Below are positions 46,835 to 54,533 of a stretch of DNA of 64,000 bases, piece after piece. The position numbers and the translations under genes are program-made. The stretch spans positions 62,001-126,000 of the forward strand of contig NZ_SSXU01000009.1 of the NCBI RefSeq assembly GCF_009469605.1, given 5' to 3'. Position 1 is the stretch's first letter. Each line of letters starts with the position of its first letter. This DNA comes from Zoogloea sp. 1C4. GTDB taxonomy: Bacteria; Pseudomonadota; Gammaproteobacteria; Burkholderiales; Rhodocyclaceae. The notes under the pieces were generated by a model. The model did not search any database, had not been told where the DNA came from, and worked only from the letters and a program-made list of their open reading frames with translations.

Positions 46835-47701
46835 ATGCAGGTGGTGTCCATCATTTCGACCAAGGGCGGCGTGGGCAAGACCACGACGGCGGCCAACCTG
46901 GGCGGCTTCATCGCCGATGCCGGGCTACGCGTGCTGCTGCTGGACCTGGACGTGCAGCCCACGCTGTCGAGCTACTTCACGCTGGACGTGCGCGCGCCCG
47001 GCGGCATCTACGAGATGCTGGCATTCAACGAACGGCGCATCGAGCAACTGGTGTCGCGCACCGCAATCGCTGGCCTGGACCTGGTGCTCTCCAACGACGA
47101 CCGCGGCGAACTGAACACGCTGCTGCTGCACGCACCGGATGGGCGCCTGCGACTGCGCCATTTGCTACCCGTCTTCCGCCCGCACTATGACTTGCTGCTG
47201 ATCGACACGCAGGGCGCGCGCAGCGTGCTGCTGGAGATGGCAGTGCTGGCGTCCAACCTGGCGCTGTCGCCGGTAACGCCGGAAATCCTCGCGGCGCGCG
47301 AGCTGCGGCGCGGCACGCTGCAACTGATCGAGGACATCGCGCCGTATCGGCACCTGGGCATCGAACCGCCGCCGCTGCGCCTGCTCATCAACCGTGTGCA
47401 TCCGGTGTCGTCGAACGCGCGGCTTGTCCAGCAGGCGCTGCGACAGGTGTTCCAGGAACAGGTCGGCGTGCAGGTGCTGGACATCGACGTGCCGGCCATC
47501 GAGGCCTATCCGCGCGCTGCGACACGAGGATTGCCGGTACATCGAGTGGAGTACCGGCAGCCGACTGGACGCACGGCGCCCGCGGCGCTGGACACCATGC
47601 GCACGCTGGCCGGCGAGCTGTTCCCCGCGTGGCGGGAGCGCTTCGCGCAGGTCACCGGCCGGACCGATGCGGGAGGGGCCGGCCATGGCGAGCGCGCATG
47701 A
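46835..47701 (+). CDS. parA: ParA-family partition ATPase
   Basis: A 288-aa ParA/Soj-like ATPase. The deviant Walker A motif STKGGVGKTTTAANLGGFIADAG is at the N-terminus, the Walker A' region is seen as LLLDLDVQPTLSSYF, and Walker B as LLLIDTQGARS. It probably stabilises the ICE in its excised circular state or organises its replication. The ATG at 46835 has AGGAG seven bases upstream, better than the ATG 24 bases earlier. It overlaps the HicA-like gene by 17 bp. Confidence 0.92.
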   Translation: MQVVSIISTKGGVGKTTTAANLGGFIADAGLRVLLLDLDVQPTLSSYFTLDVRAPGGIYEMLAFNERRIEQLVSRTAIAGLDLVLSNDDRGELNTLLLHAPDGRLRLRHLLPVFRPHYDLLLIDTQGARSVLLEMAVLASNLALSPVTPEILAARELRRGTLQLIEDIAPYRHLGIEPPPLRLLINRVHPVSSNARLVQQALRQVFQEQVGVQVLDIDVPAIEAYPRAATRGLPVHRVEYRQPTGRTAPAALDTMRTLAGELFPAWRERFAQVTGRTDAGGAGHGERA

Positions 47702-47921
47702 ACTGGCGCGCGGCCGTGAACGGCTGCGCGCGCTGATCGAGTTCGCGCTGGGCGAAGGCTGGCGCGTGGTACGCACGTCCGGCGGGCACCTGAAATTCAC
47801 GAAACGAGGCTGCGCCTCGATCTACACCAGTTCGACTGCGAGCGACCACCGTGCCGACCGCAATGCCCGCGCGCAACTTCGCCGCGCCGACCGGCAGGCG
47901 CAGGAGAACGGCCGTGGCTGA
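47685..47921 (+). CDS. HicA-like small protein nested between parA and parB
   Basis: A 78-aa protein whose core (GEGWRVVRTSGGHLKFTKRGCASIYTSSTASDHRADRNARAQLRRADR) resembles the HicA dsRBD-like fold. SGGHLKF would hold the catalytic His of the mRNA interferase. No HicB antitoxin is next to it. It overlaps parA by 17 bp and parB by 8 bp, so it is translated together with the partition genes. Conserved in related ICEs. It may be a repurposed RNA-binding protein rather than a toxin; this is inference. Confidence 0.7.
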   Translation: MASAHELARGRERLRALIEFALGEGWRVVRTSGGHLKFTKRGCASIYTSSTASDHRADRNARAQLRRADRQAQENGRG

Positions 47922-49572
47922 GCTGACGCCGCAGGACATGGCTGCCAAGCTGCTGGCCACCGGCTTCGAGCGCAGCGGCCCTTCGGCCGCGACCTTGAGC
48001 GACCCCATCGCCGACACGCCGATGGTGGTGACGCTGGACCAGTTGCGGCCCTACGACCACGACCCGCGCGTGACGCGCAACCCGGCCTATGCGGAGATCA
48101 AGGCGTCCATCCGCGAACGCGGGCTGGACGCGCCCCCCGCGATCACGCGCAGGCCGGGCGAGGCGCACTACATCATTCGCAACGGCGGCAACACGCGGCT
48201 GGCGATCCTGCGCGAGTTGTGGAGCGAGACCAAGGAGGAGCGCTTCTTCCGCATTGCGTGCCTGTTCCGCCCGTGGCCGGCGCGCGGCGAAATCGTGGCG
48301 CTGACCGGGCATCTGGCCGAGAACGAGCTGCGCGGCGGGCTGACCTTCATCGAGCGGGCCTTGGGCATCGAGAAGGCGCGCGAGTTCTACGAGCAGGAAA
48401 GCGGCCAGGCGCTGTCGCAGAGCGAACTCGCGCGGCGACTGACTGCCGACGGCTATCCGGTGCCGCAGTCACACATCAGCCGCATGAACGATGCGGTGCG
48501 CAATCTACTGCCGGCGATCCCGACGCTGTTGTACGGCGGATTGGGCCGGCATCAGGTGGACCGGCTCGCGGTGCTGCGCAAGGCGTGCGAGCGCACCTGG
48601 GAGCGGCGTGCGCTGGGCCGCACCGTGACTGTGGACTTCGCCACCTTGTTTCAGGACGTGCTGACGCAGTTCGACACACAGCCGGACGACTTCTCGCCGC
48701 AGCGGGTGCAGGACGAGCTGGTCGGCCAGATGGCCGAGCTGCTGGAGGCGGACTACGACACGCTGGCGCTGGAGATCAACGACAGCGAAAGCCGCCAGCG
48801 TGCGCTGACCAGCGAACCGGCGGCGCCGACGCCATCGGCAGCGCCTGTCGTGCCTGCTGCTCCTCCCCCGCCGGTCTCCGCCCCTCGGCAGCCACCCGCC
48901 TCGTCTGTGCCGCGCGACACCACGCCGGTCGCGCCTCCGGCGCCAGCAGCGACACCGCCTGCACCGCCCGAAGCGCCGGAGGAGCAGCACGGGCAACGCG
49001 ACGAGCGCCTGCAAGGGCACATCGTGACGCCGGCGCCGACCACCGAGCGCCTGCAGTCCATCCAACGGATGGTCGCGGACCAGCTCGGCGACAAGCTACC
49101 CGACTTCGAGGCCGACGCGCTGCGTGCGATCCCCGTGCAGGCTGGCGGGCTCTATCCCATCTCGGATGTCTGGTACATCGAGCCGGGGCTGGACGCGCCG
49201 GATCGCCTGCGCGTGCACATCGCGCAATTCGCGCGCGAGATCGCCGGGGACGCAGCGGTAGCCGACCACATTGAGGCCAGCGACGGCGGCATCGGCTTCG
49301 TCTGCGTGGCGCCGCCCGTGGGCCAGGCGAAGGCGCTGCCGGCGTTCGCGCGGGCGGTGCTGACCCTGCTGCATGCGCTGAGTGCGGCGCCGCCCGCCGC
49401 GAACGGACTGGACCGCGCGCGGCTGGCCGACGAGCTGGCGGCGCTGCTCCATGGCCATGGCGGCTCGGCCACACGCCTGAGCGATGCTGCGCTGGTGAAG
49501 CTGTTCCGTCTGCTGCGCCTGGCGCGCCGGCTGCTGGATCTGGAAGCCGGCGTAGCGAGCCAGGATTCCTGA
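47914..49572 (+). CDS. parB: ParB-family protein of ICEs (TIGR03764 type)
   Basis: A 552-aa ParB relative. The N-terminal ParB/Srx domain reads LDQLRPYDHDPRVTRNPAYAEIKASIRERGLDAPPAITRRPG, then YIIRNGGNTRLAILREL with the CTP/phosphate motif, and GHLAENELRGGLTFIERALGI in place of the plasmid GERR box. A helix-turn-helix lies near 190-225, and a Pro/Ala linker (about 310-370) leads to a helical C-terminus. The GTG at 47914 has AGGAG seven bases upstream and overlaps the HicA-like stop; an ATG at 47851 is also in frame but has no binding site. Confidence 0.88.
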   Translation: MAELTPQDMAAKLLATGFERSGPSAATLSDPIADTPMVVTLDQLRPYDHDPRVTRNPAYAEIKASIRERGLDAPPAITRRPGEAHYIIRNGGNTRLAILRELWSETKEERFFRIACLFRPWPARGEIVALTGHLAENELRGGLTFIERALGIEKAREFYEQESGQALSQSELARRLTADGYPVPQSHISRMNDAVRNLLPAIPTLLYGGLGRHQVDRLAVLRKACERTWERRALGRTVTVDFATLFQDVLTQFDTQPDDFSPQRVQDELVGQMAELLEADYDTLALEINDSESRQRALTSEPAAPTPSAAPVVPAAPPPPVSAPRQPPASSVPRDTTPVAPPAPAATPPAPPEAPEEQHGQRDERLQGHIVTPAPTTERLQSIQRMVADQLGDKLPDFEADALRAIPVQAGGLYPISDVWYIEPGLDAPDRLRVHIAQFAREIAGDAAVADHIEASDGGIGFVCVAPPVGQAKALPAFARAVLTLLHALSAAPPAANGLDRARLADELAALLHGHGGSATRLSDAALVKLFRLLRLARRLLDLEAGVASQDS

Positions 49573-49589
49573 GCGCGGGAGGCTCCCGT

Positions 49590-50150
49590 ATGTCGGCACC
49601 GCACCCGCTCAACCAGGCCGTGATCGCCCAGGCCCTGCATGACCTGCGCAACGGCCAGTTGCGCCGCTGCAAGGCCATGGGCTTCGGCGAGGAGGAGCTG
49701 GATGCGCTGAAACACCCCGAGCTCGTGAGCATGCTGGTGAATGCCACGGTGTCGTGGTGTTCGGTGTCGGTGAACCGGGAAGTGTTGAAGCGGCTGCTGA
49801 GCCAGGTGCACGACGTGGAGCGGGAGATCGCCACGGTGGACCGCATGCTGCGCCTGGGGGCGAGCACGGAGATGGTCAGCAAGTTCTACGGCCTCACGCA
49901 TCAGGAAGTGGCGCTGCGCCGCGATATCCTCGGGCTGCCCAAGCGCAAGGGCCGGCATCCGGTGCTCGACGAGGCGCAGGACGTGGCCTTGTGGGAGCGC
50001 TGGAAGGCCGGCGTCGCCGAGCGCCATATCGCCCCGACCGACGACATGGCGATGCTGGCGCTGACCATGGACCTGGCCGAGGCCATGAGCCTGCCCATGT
50101 CGGTGATCTGGTCGGCGATACGGAACTGGATCGACCAGGGGCTGGTGTAG
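49590..50150 (+). CDS. DUF2857 domain protein
   Basis: A 186-aa conserved ICE core protein with the DUF2857 pattern: LNQAVIAQALHDLRNGQLRRCKAMGF, then LGASTEMVSKFYGLTHQEVALRRDILG, which looks like a helix-turn-helix. It follows parB by 17 bp and the replication gene begins 2 bp after its stop. FlhC-like DNA binding has been suggested for such proteins; I would only call it a probable DNA-binding accessory protein. Confidence 0.85.
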   Translation: MSAPHPLNQAVIAQALHDLRNGQLRRCKAMGFGEEELDALKHPELVSMLVNATVSWCSVSVNREVLKRLLSQVHDVEREIATVDRMLRLGASTEMVSKFYGLTHQEVALRRDILGLPKRKGRHPVLDEAQDVALWERWKAGVAERHIAPTDDMAMLALTMDLAEAMSLPMSVIWSAIRNWIDQGLV

Positions 50151-50152
50151 CC

Positions 50153-51346
50153 ATGACCACGGGCGGCGCACCACGGCGCGAAGGCCCGGTTGCGCTGTCG
50201 GCGTTGTTCGACGAGGCGCTGCGGCACCTTGAGCCGAAGGAACCGGCGCAGGGCACGGCGCCGGCCGCCGACGGTTTCCTCTACAGCGGCAACCGCCATG
50301 AGAGCGTGCCGCGCAGGCTGTTCCTCGACCGGCGCCTGACGCCGCTGGAGCGCAACGCCTGGCAGGTGTTCCGCCTGCAGCTCAACGACGACGGCGTGAC
50401 CGCCTTTCCCACCTACGACCAGCTCCGCCCCTATCTGGCGTCCATGCCCTGTGCTGCGCAAGCCTCGCACGAGACCGTGGCGCGCGCCTTGACGCTGCTG
50501 CGGCTGACGCGCTGGCTCAGCCTGGCGCGGCGGCGGCGCGACCCGAAGACCGGCCGCATCCAAGGCAACCTCTACGTGCTGCACGACGAACCGCTGTCGC
50601 CCTTCGAGGCGATGCAGCTCGATGCCGACTACCTCGGCCTGGTCAGCCAGGCGCTGACCCATGCCGCCAAGGCGGTACAGATCGTGGGCATGAACACGCT
50701 CAAGGAGATTGCCGAAGACCCGCTGCTCAGCGGTCGCACATTGCCGACCCGCTTGCAGGTGCTGGCGCAGCGCATGGCGCTGCATGGCTGGACGACGCCA
50801 GGTTATCCACAGGAGGGTGCGGACCACGAATCCGAAGAAGGCCAGGAAGCCCTTCTTCGGAATGCTGCGCGCCCGTCTTCGGAATCCGAAGCAGGACCGA
50901 AACCCGCGCCGGACGGCTCTCTTCGGATTCCGAAGGAGGACCGTACAGTACGTAATGATCGTATAAATGAAGTACGTACAGTACCGCGCGCGAGGGCCTT
51001 GCAGAACCTGCGGCTACCCGAGCGTTTCCTGCGCTTGAAGGACGAGCAGCAGGCCGGCGCGCTGGTGGCGCTGCAGCAGGTGGACGAGGCGCAGAGGCAG
51101 GCCGTTCTCGACGAGTGGGCGGCACGCTGCCACAACAGCGCGGTACGCAACCCGGCCGGCTACCTGTTTGGCATCATCCAGAAGGCGATCCGCGGGGAGT
51201 TCAAGGCCTGGGCCGGAGAAAGTGCATCGGCACCGCCAGCGCCCCCGTCACCTGCGCCCTCGTCACCGCCGGCATCCCGTGCGGCTGACCCCGAGGTCGC
51301 ACGTGCCTACCTGGCTCAGCTCCGAGAAGCCTTGCGTGATCGCTGA
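50153..51346 (+). CDS. STY4528-family pathogenicity-island replication protein
   Basis: A 397-aa protein with the STY4528 features: FLYSGNRHESVPRRLFLDRRLTPLERNAWQVFRLQL, then TYDQLRPYLASMPCAAQASHETVARALTLLRLTRWL, which forms a winged helix, and a C-terminal AVRNPAGYLFGIIQKAIRGEFKAW. It is thought to start ICE replication. The middle (codons about 225-278) is low in homology and contains a cluster of DNA palindromes (50828-50985), so the gene may hold its own origin. It starts 2 bp after the DUF2857 stop. Confidence 0.86.
   Translation: MTTGGAPRREGPVALSALFDEALRHLEPKEPAQGTAPAADGFLYSGNRHESVPRRLFLDRRLTPLERNAWQVFRLQLNDDGVTAFPTYDQLRPYLASMPCAAQASHETVARALTLLRLTRWLSLARRRRDPKTGRIQGNLYVLHDEPLSPFEAMQLDADYLGLVSQALTHAAKAVQIVGMNTLKEIAEDPLLSGRTLPTRLQVLAQRMALHGWTTPGYPQEGADHESEEGQEALLRNAARPSSESEAGPKPAPDGSLRIPKEDRTVRNDRINEVRTVPRARALQNLRLPERFLRLKDEQQAGALVALQQVDEAQRQAVLDEWAARCHNSAVRNPAGYLFGIIQKAIRGEFKAWAGESASAPPAPPSPAPSSPPASRAADPEVARAYLAQLREALRDR
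50828..50985 (+). repeat. Iteron-like palindrome cluster inside the replication gene
   Basis: Four copies of a TTCGGAwTCCGAA-type element lie here: GAATCCGAAGAAG at 50828-50840, CTTCTTCGGAAT at 50852-50863, and two perfect palindromes CTTCGGAATCCGAAG (50877-50891) and CTTCGGATTCCGAAG (50921-50935). An AT-rich segment with direct repeats of GTACAGTAC (50943-50951, 50976-50984) and AGTACGTA (50947-50954, 50971-50978) follows. The group resembles the iterons plus AT-rich unwinding region of a replication origin. Confidence 0.6.
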
Positions 51347-51352
51347 TGTTGA

Positions 51353-51369
51353 CTATCCCCAGGGGATAG
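51353..51369 (+). repeat. CTATCCCCAGGGGATAG palindrome, copy 1
   Basis: A perfect 8+1+8 palindrome just after the replication gene, 108 bp before the OST-HTH gene. It is followed by a second hairpin (ACAGGCGA-5-TCGCCTGT, 51417-51437). Copies 2 and 3 are at 52388-52404 and 54307-54323. Confidence 0.75.
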
Positions 51370-51476
51370 CTGGAACAGACATCTTTCCGCCGCGCTCGAT
51401 TGTCGCCCGCCGAATGACAGGCGAAACTGTCGCCTGTGAATCAGACGAGGACAGCCACGCACGAGCCCGGCCGACG

Positions 51477-52337
51477 ATGGACATGACGACTTCCCCCGCC
51501 ACAAACGCACTGCAACCACTACAGCAAGACGTTCAGCGCTTGCTGGGCAGATGCCTGTTGCGCCTTCAACAATACGAGCGCCTCATGAAAGCCATCGTGG
51601 CCCACCACGAGATTTCAGGCCCGGCGCATTCGCTGGAGGCCATTCGCGCAGCGCGGATTGAAGATGCCGCGACCAAGACCCTGGGCACGTTGATCGGACA
51701 ACTGTTTGGTTCGTATGTCGTCACCGATGGAAATGGCGGCGAGGAACGCGACGACGATCTTCCCGGCGACGTGATCTCCTTTCGCACGCGCGTGCAACTG
51801 AGCCTGTCTGCGCAGGACTACGCCAAGACCCAGGCCGACCTCAAAGACCTGGTATCGCTGCGCAACACACTGGTGCACCACTTCATCGACCAGCACGATC
51901 TATGGACCGTGGACGGGTGCCGCGCTGCACAGGACGAACTCGGTTTCGCCTACACGCGCATCGATCAACACTTCGAGCAGTTGCGCGGCTGGGCCGAGCA
52001 CATGGATCAGGCGCGGCGCCTGGCAGCGGAATTCGTCCAGTCGGATGTGTTCCACGACCTGGTGGTCAATGGCATCGCGCCGGACGGCACGGTGGACTGG
52101 CCGGCCGCCGGCATCGTTCGTGCGCTACGCGAGGCCGCCGCGCAGTTGGCCGTCGAGGGCTGGACACCGATCGCCGCCGCTGGCCGCTGGATCGCGGACC
52201 GGCATCCCGAGCAGCTTCCAGCCAAGTACGGCTGCAGCAGTTGGCGGCAGGTGGTGCACGAGTGCCGCCTGTTCGAGCTTCGCTACCGTGAGGTGGAGGG
52301 GCAACGGGCCGCCTGGTACAGACCTCGCGAGGCATAG
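51477..52337 (+). CDS. OST-HTH/LOTUS domain protein with a HEPN-like N-terminal motif
   Basis: A 286-aa ICE core protein. The C-terminal 75 residues (VRALREAAAQLAVEGWTPIAAAGRWI, then KYGCSSWRQVVHECRLFELRY) fit the OST-HTH/LOTUS fold, a winged helix that binds RNA. The N-terminal helical half contains LVSLRNTLVHHF, where Arg129-Asn130 and His134 match the R-x4-6-H motif of HEPN ribonucleases. That domain call is from the motif alone. It has a long leader with a palindrome and a hairpin. ATG 51477 or 51483 may be used. It could regulate ICE RNA or act as a defence RNase; both are inference. Confidence 0.8.
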   Translation: MDMTTSPATNALQPLQQDVQRLLGRCLLRLQQYERLMKAIVAHHEISGPAHSLEAIRAARIEDAATKTLGTLIGQLFGSYVVTDGNGGEERDDDLPGDVISFRTRVQLSLSAQDYAKTQADLKDLVSLRNTLVHHFIDQHDLWTVDGCRAAQDELGFAYTRIDQHFEQLRGWAEHMDQARRLAAEFVQSDVFHDLVVNGIAPDGTVDWPAAGIVRALREAAAQLAVEGWTPIAAAGRWIADRHPEQLPAKYGCSSWRQVVHECRLFELRYREVEGQRAAWYRPREA

Positions 52338-52387
52338 CCCCGCGACGCGGTCTCACCTCCGCGCGAGTCGCGAACGACTCCGCCGAG

Positions 52388-52404
52388 CTATCCCCAGGGG
52401 ATAG
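52388..52404 (+). repeat. CTATCCCCAGGGGATAG palindrome, copy 2
   Basis: The same 17-bp palindrome in the 188-bp space between the OST-HTH gene and the TIGR03761 gene. It shares the flank CGAGCTATCCCC with copy 3, and a TTCCGCGC-containing flank downstream similar to that of copy 1. Confidence 0.75.
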
Positions 52405-52525
52405 CCGGCACACACAGCCTTCCGCGCAGAACAAACCGGGCGCGCATGGGCTGCGGTTTGTTGACTGACAGCCTTCCGGCCGATGCCGATGCTGGCGACT
52501 CGCCCCTTCACCGCGAGTCGCTCTC

Positions 52526-53314
52526 ATGGCCAACGAACGCACAGAACCCCTGCAACTGAATCTCGGATCGCTGCGCAGCGCGATGTCGCTGACGCTGCAC
52601 ACGCACCACGCTTCGCGCATCTGGCACGGCCGTGCGCCGACCGAGGGGCGCCCAGGCATCATCGGTCTCAACGGCTTCATCGGCGCCATGAACAAGATGA
52701 AGCGCGGCGCCGAGCAGGACGACCCGTACTCGGACTGGTGGATGTTGCGGATCGAGGACAAGCTCGCCGACACCAAGACCCGTCTGCAGACCCTGCGCGA
52801 ACAGGTGGATCAGGCCTTGGCCGACGTGCCAGCGGCGCTGTCCCTGGGCGAGAACATGAACGTGCAGCCGGTGAAGCTGCCGCTGTTCGTGAACGCCCAG
52901 CTCGGCTTCATGGCGGTGTACCTGCTGGCTGACTACGACGACCTGGCGCGCAAACTCATCCTGGCGCACCACACGGCGCTGATCGACCGCAGCACCTTGG
53001 AGCGCTGGCTCAATGATGGCGCGCACGCGCTGCGCAGCCTGTTCTCGCTGGCCCAGCAGTACCGCTACTCGGGCACCACGCGCGACGACTTCGCGGCGAA
53101 GAACGCGGCGGCGCGAGCGGCGCTGGAGAAGTTCGGCGAGTTGCCGCAGGACGTGCTGGAAGGCACGCGCCGCTCGCGCTTCGCGCCACCGATCGCGCGG
53201 CGGACGACCAAGCCCGGCACGCCGCCTGCAGCGCCCGCCATCGAGCCCGATGCGCCGGCTCACACGGATGGCACAGCCGATGGTGCGGCGGGCGATGAGG
53301 CTGCGGGCGCATGA
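52526..53314 (+). CDS. Integrating conjugative element protein, PFL_4669/TIGR03761 family
   Basis: A 262-aa protein of the TIGR03761 ICE family: LGSLRSAMSLTLHTHHASRIWHGR, then GRPGIIGLNGFIGAMNKMKRG and DDPYSDWWMLRIEDKL. The C-terminal 45 residues are Pro/Ala-rich and probably unstructured. Function unknown; it always sits near the ICE replication genes. It overlaps the DUF3158 gene by 4 bp, forming a coupled group with that gene and ssb. Confidence 0.9.
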   Translation: MANERTEPLQLNLGSLRSAMSLTLHTHHASRIWHGRAPTEGRPGIIGLNGFIGAMNKMKRGAEQDDPYSDWWMLRIEDKLADTKTRLQTLREQVDQALADVPAALSLGENMNVQPVKLPLFVNAQLGFMAVYLLADYDDLARKLILAHHTALIDRSTLERWLNDGAHALRSLFSLAQQYRYSGTTRDDFAAKNAAARAALEKFGELPQDVLEGTRRSRFAPPIARRTTKPGTPPAAPAIEPDAPAHTDGTADGAAGDEAAGA

Positions 53315-53859
53315 CAGCATCGATCCCCATCAGCCACTCCACGCGCTTCGTGGCGCTGGAACAGGCGGACTTCCAGCGGCTGGAACACGCAGGCTACCTA
53401 AAAGGCCTTTTACAGCCTTTTAAGGGTAAGGGGAGTCTGGAGACCTGGGCCAGCCAGTGCGCAGCGCTGCGCGACGACGTGATTGGCCTGGCGCAGCGGC
53501 GCGTGCTGCCCCAGGCGCGCGCCTATCCCTTCAGCCTGCTCGACGTGCAACTGGCCCAGCAGGCCACTGGCGCAGGGACGACCTTCCTGCGCTGGCGCAA
53601 CCTCGACCGTTCCTCCATGGGCGTGGCGTTGTGGGAGGCCCTGCTGGCCAACCCCGCGACGCCGGCCTCGCTGATCGACGAGCTGTACGCGATCGAACTG
53701 CAGCGCATCGTGCTGAACATGCAGATCAGTCTGACCCACAGCATCGCTCGCCAAGCCCTGGAATGCGCCAACAAGGCCGCGCAGGCCGAAGCGGCTTACC
53801 TGCGGCGCGTCCACGGGCATACCGCGTCCGTTCCACCCACCACCAAGGAGTCACCATGA
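53311..53859 (+). CDS. DUF3158 family protein
   Basis: A 182-aa conserved ICE protein: ALEQADFQRLEHAGYLKGLLQPFKGKGSLETWASQC is the family start, and a helical C-terminal half (LIDELYAIELQRIVLNMQISLTHSIARQALEC) follows. It may be a replication or recombination accessory, since it is coupled on both sides by ATGA overlaps to the TIGR03761 gene and to ssb. No catalytic motif seen. Confidence 0.88.
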   Translation: MTASIPISHSTRFVALEQADFQRLEHAGYLKGLLQPFKGKGSLETWASQCAALRDDVIGLAQRRVLPQARAYPFSLLDVQLAQQATGAGTTFLRWRNLDRSSMGVALWEALLANPATPASLIDELYAIELQRIVLNMQISLTHSIARQALECANKAAQAEAAYLRRVHGHTASVPPTTKESP

Positions 53860-54239
53860 GCACGCACTTCGTCGGCGAGGGCAACATCGGTTCTGCGCCG
53901 GACTACCGCGAATTTCCGAACGGCAACGACGAGCCGCGCCGGCTGCTGCGCCTGAACGTCTACTTCGACAACCCGATCCCGAAGAAGGACGGCGAGTACG
54001 AAGATCGCGGCGGCTTCTGGGCGCCCGTGGAGCTGTGGCACCGCGACGCCGAGCACTGGAAGACGCTGTACCAGAAAGGCATGCGGGTGCTGGTCGAGGG
54101 CCGCACCGTGCGCGACGAATGGGAGGACGCCGACGAGAACGAGCGCGTGACGTTCAAGGTCGAGGCGCGGCGCGTGGGCATCCTGCCGTACCGCATCGAG
54201 TCGGTGGCGCTCAGCGCCAAGCCCGCCGGCGGACAGTAA
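53856..54239 (+). CDS. ssb: Single-stranded DNA-binding protein (ICE type)
   Basis: A 127-aa OB-fold protein: FVGEGNIGSAPDYREFPNG begins the fold, RRLLRLNVYFDNP and GFWAPVELWHRDAEHWKTLYQKGMRVLVEGRTVRDEW cover the remaining strands. It lacks the acidic C-terminal tail of housekeeping SSB (it ends AKPAGGQ), as ICE versions often do. It should coat single-stranded DNA during ICE replication or transfer. It overlaps the DUF3158 stop. Confidence 0.9.
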   Translation: MSTHFVGEGNIGSAPDYREFPNGNDEPRRLLRLNVYFDNPIPKKDGEYEDRGGFWAPVELWHRDAEHWKTLYQKGMRVLVEGRTVRDEWEDADENERVTFKVEARRVGILPYRIESVALSAKPAGGQ

Positions 54240-54306
54240 TTCGCCCATCGCCGTTCCCCCGAGGGCGGCTGTAGCAACCGTCATACGCCCGCGATGCACC
54301 AGCGAG

Positions 54307-54323
54307 CTATCCCCAGGGGATAG
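54307..54323 (+). repeat. CTATCCCCAGGGGATAG palindrome, copy 3
   Basis: The third perfect copy, in the 294-bp space between ssb and topB. The rest of that space shows no coding frame. The three copies are all intergenic, each ahead of a separate transcription block of the ICE core. Confidence 0.75.
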
Positions 54324-54533
54324 CTCCAAGGTCGTCCACGGAGTTCCAGCCGCCCTCCAGAAACGACGCTCTTGCTGTGCCAACTCCTGCGGTCTATGCG
54401 CACCGCTGCGGCAACGGACCGCCTGCCGATCACAAAGCGGTGTCTGCATCAATCGGCTTCCTTGCTGCCGGCATCTCCTGGCCCCGCCAAGCTGACGCCC
54501 ATCCGATGAACCGCACATTTCCAAGGAGGCTTC

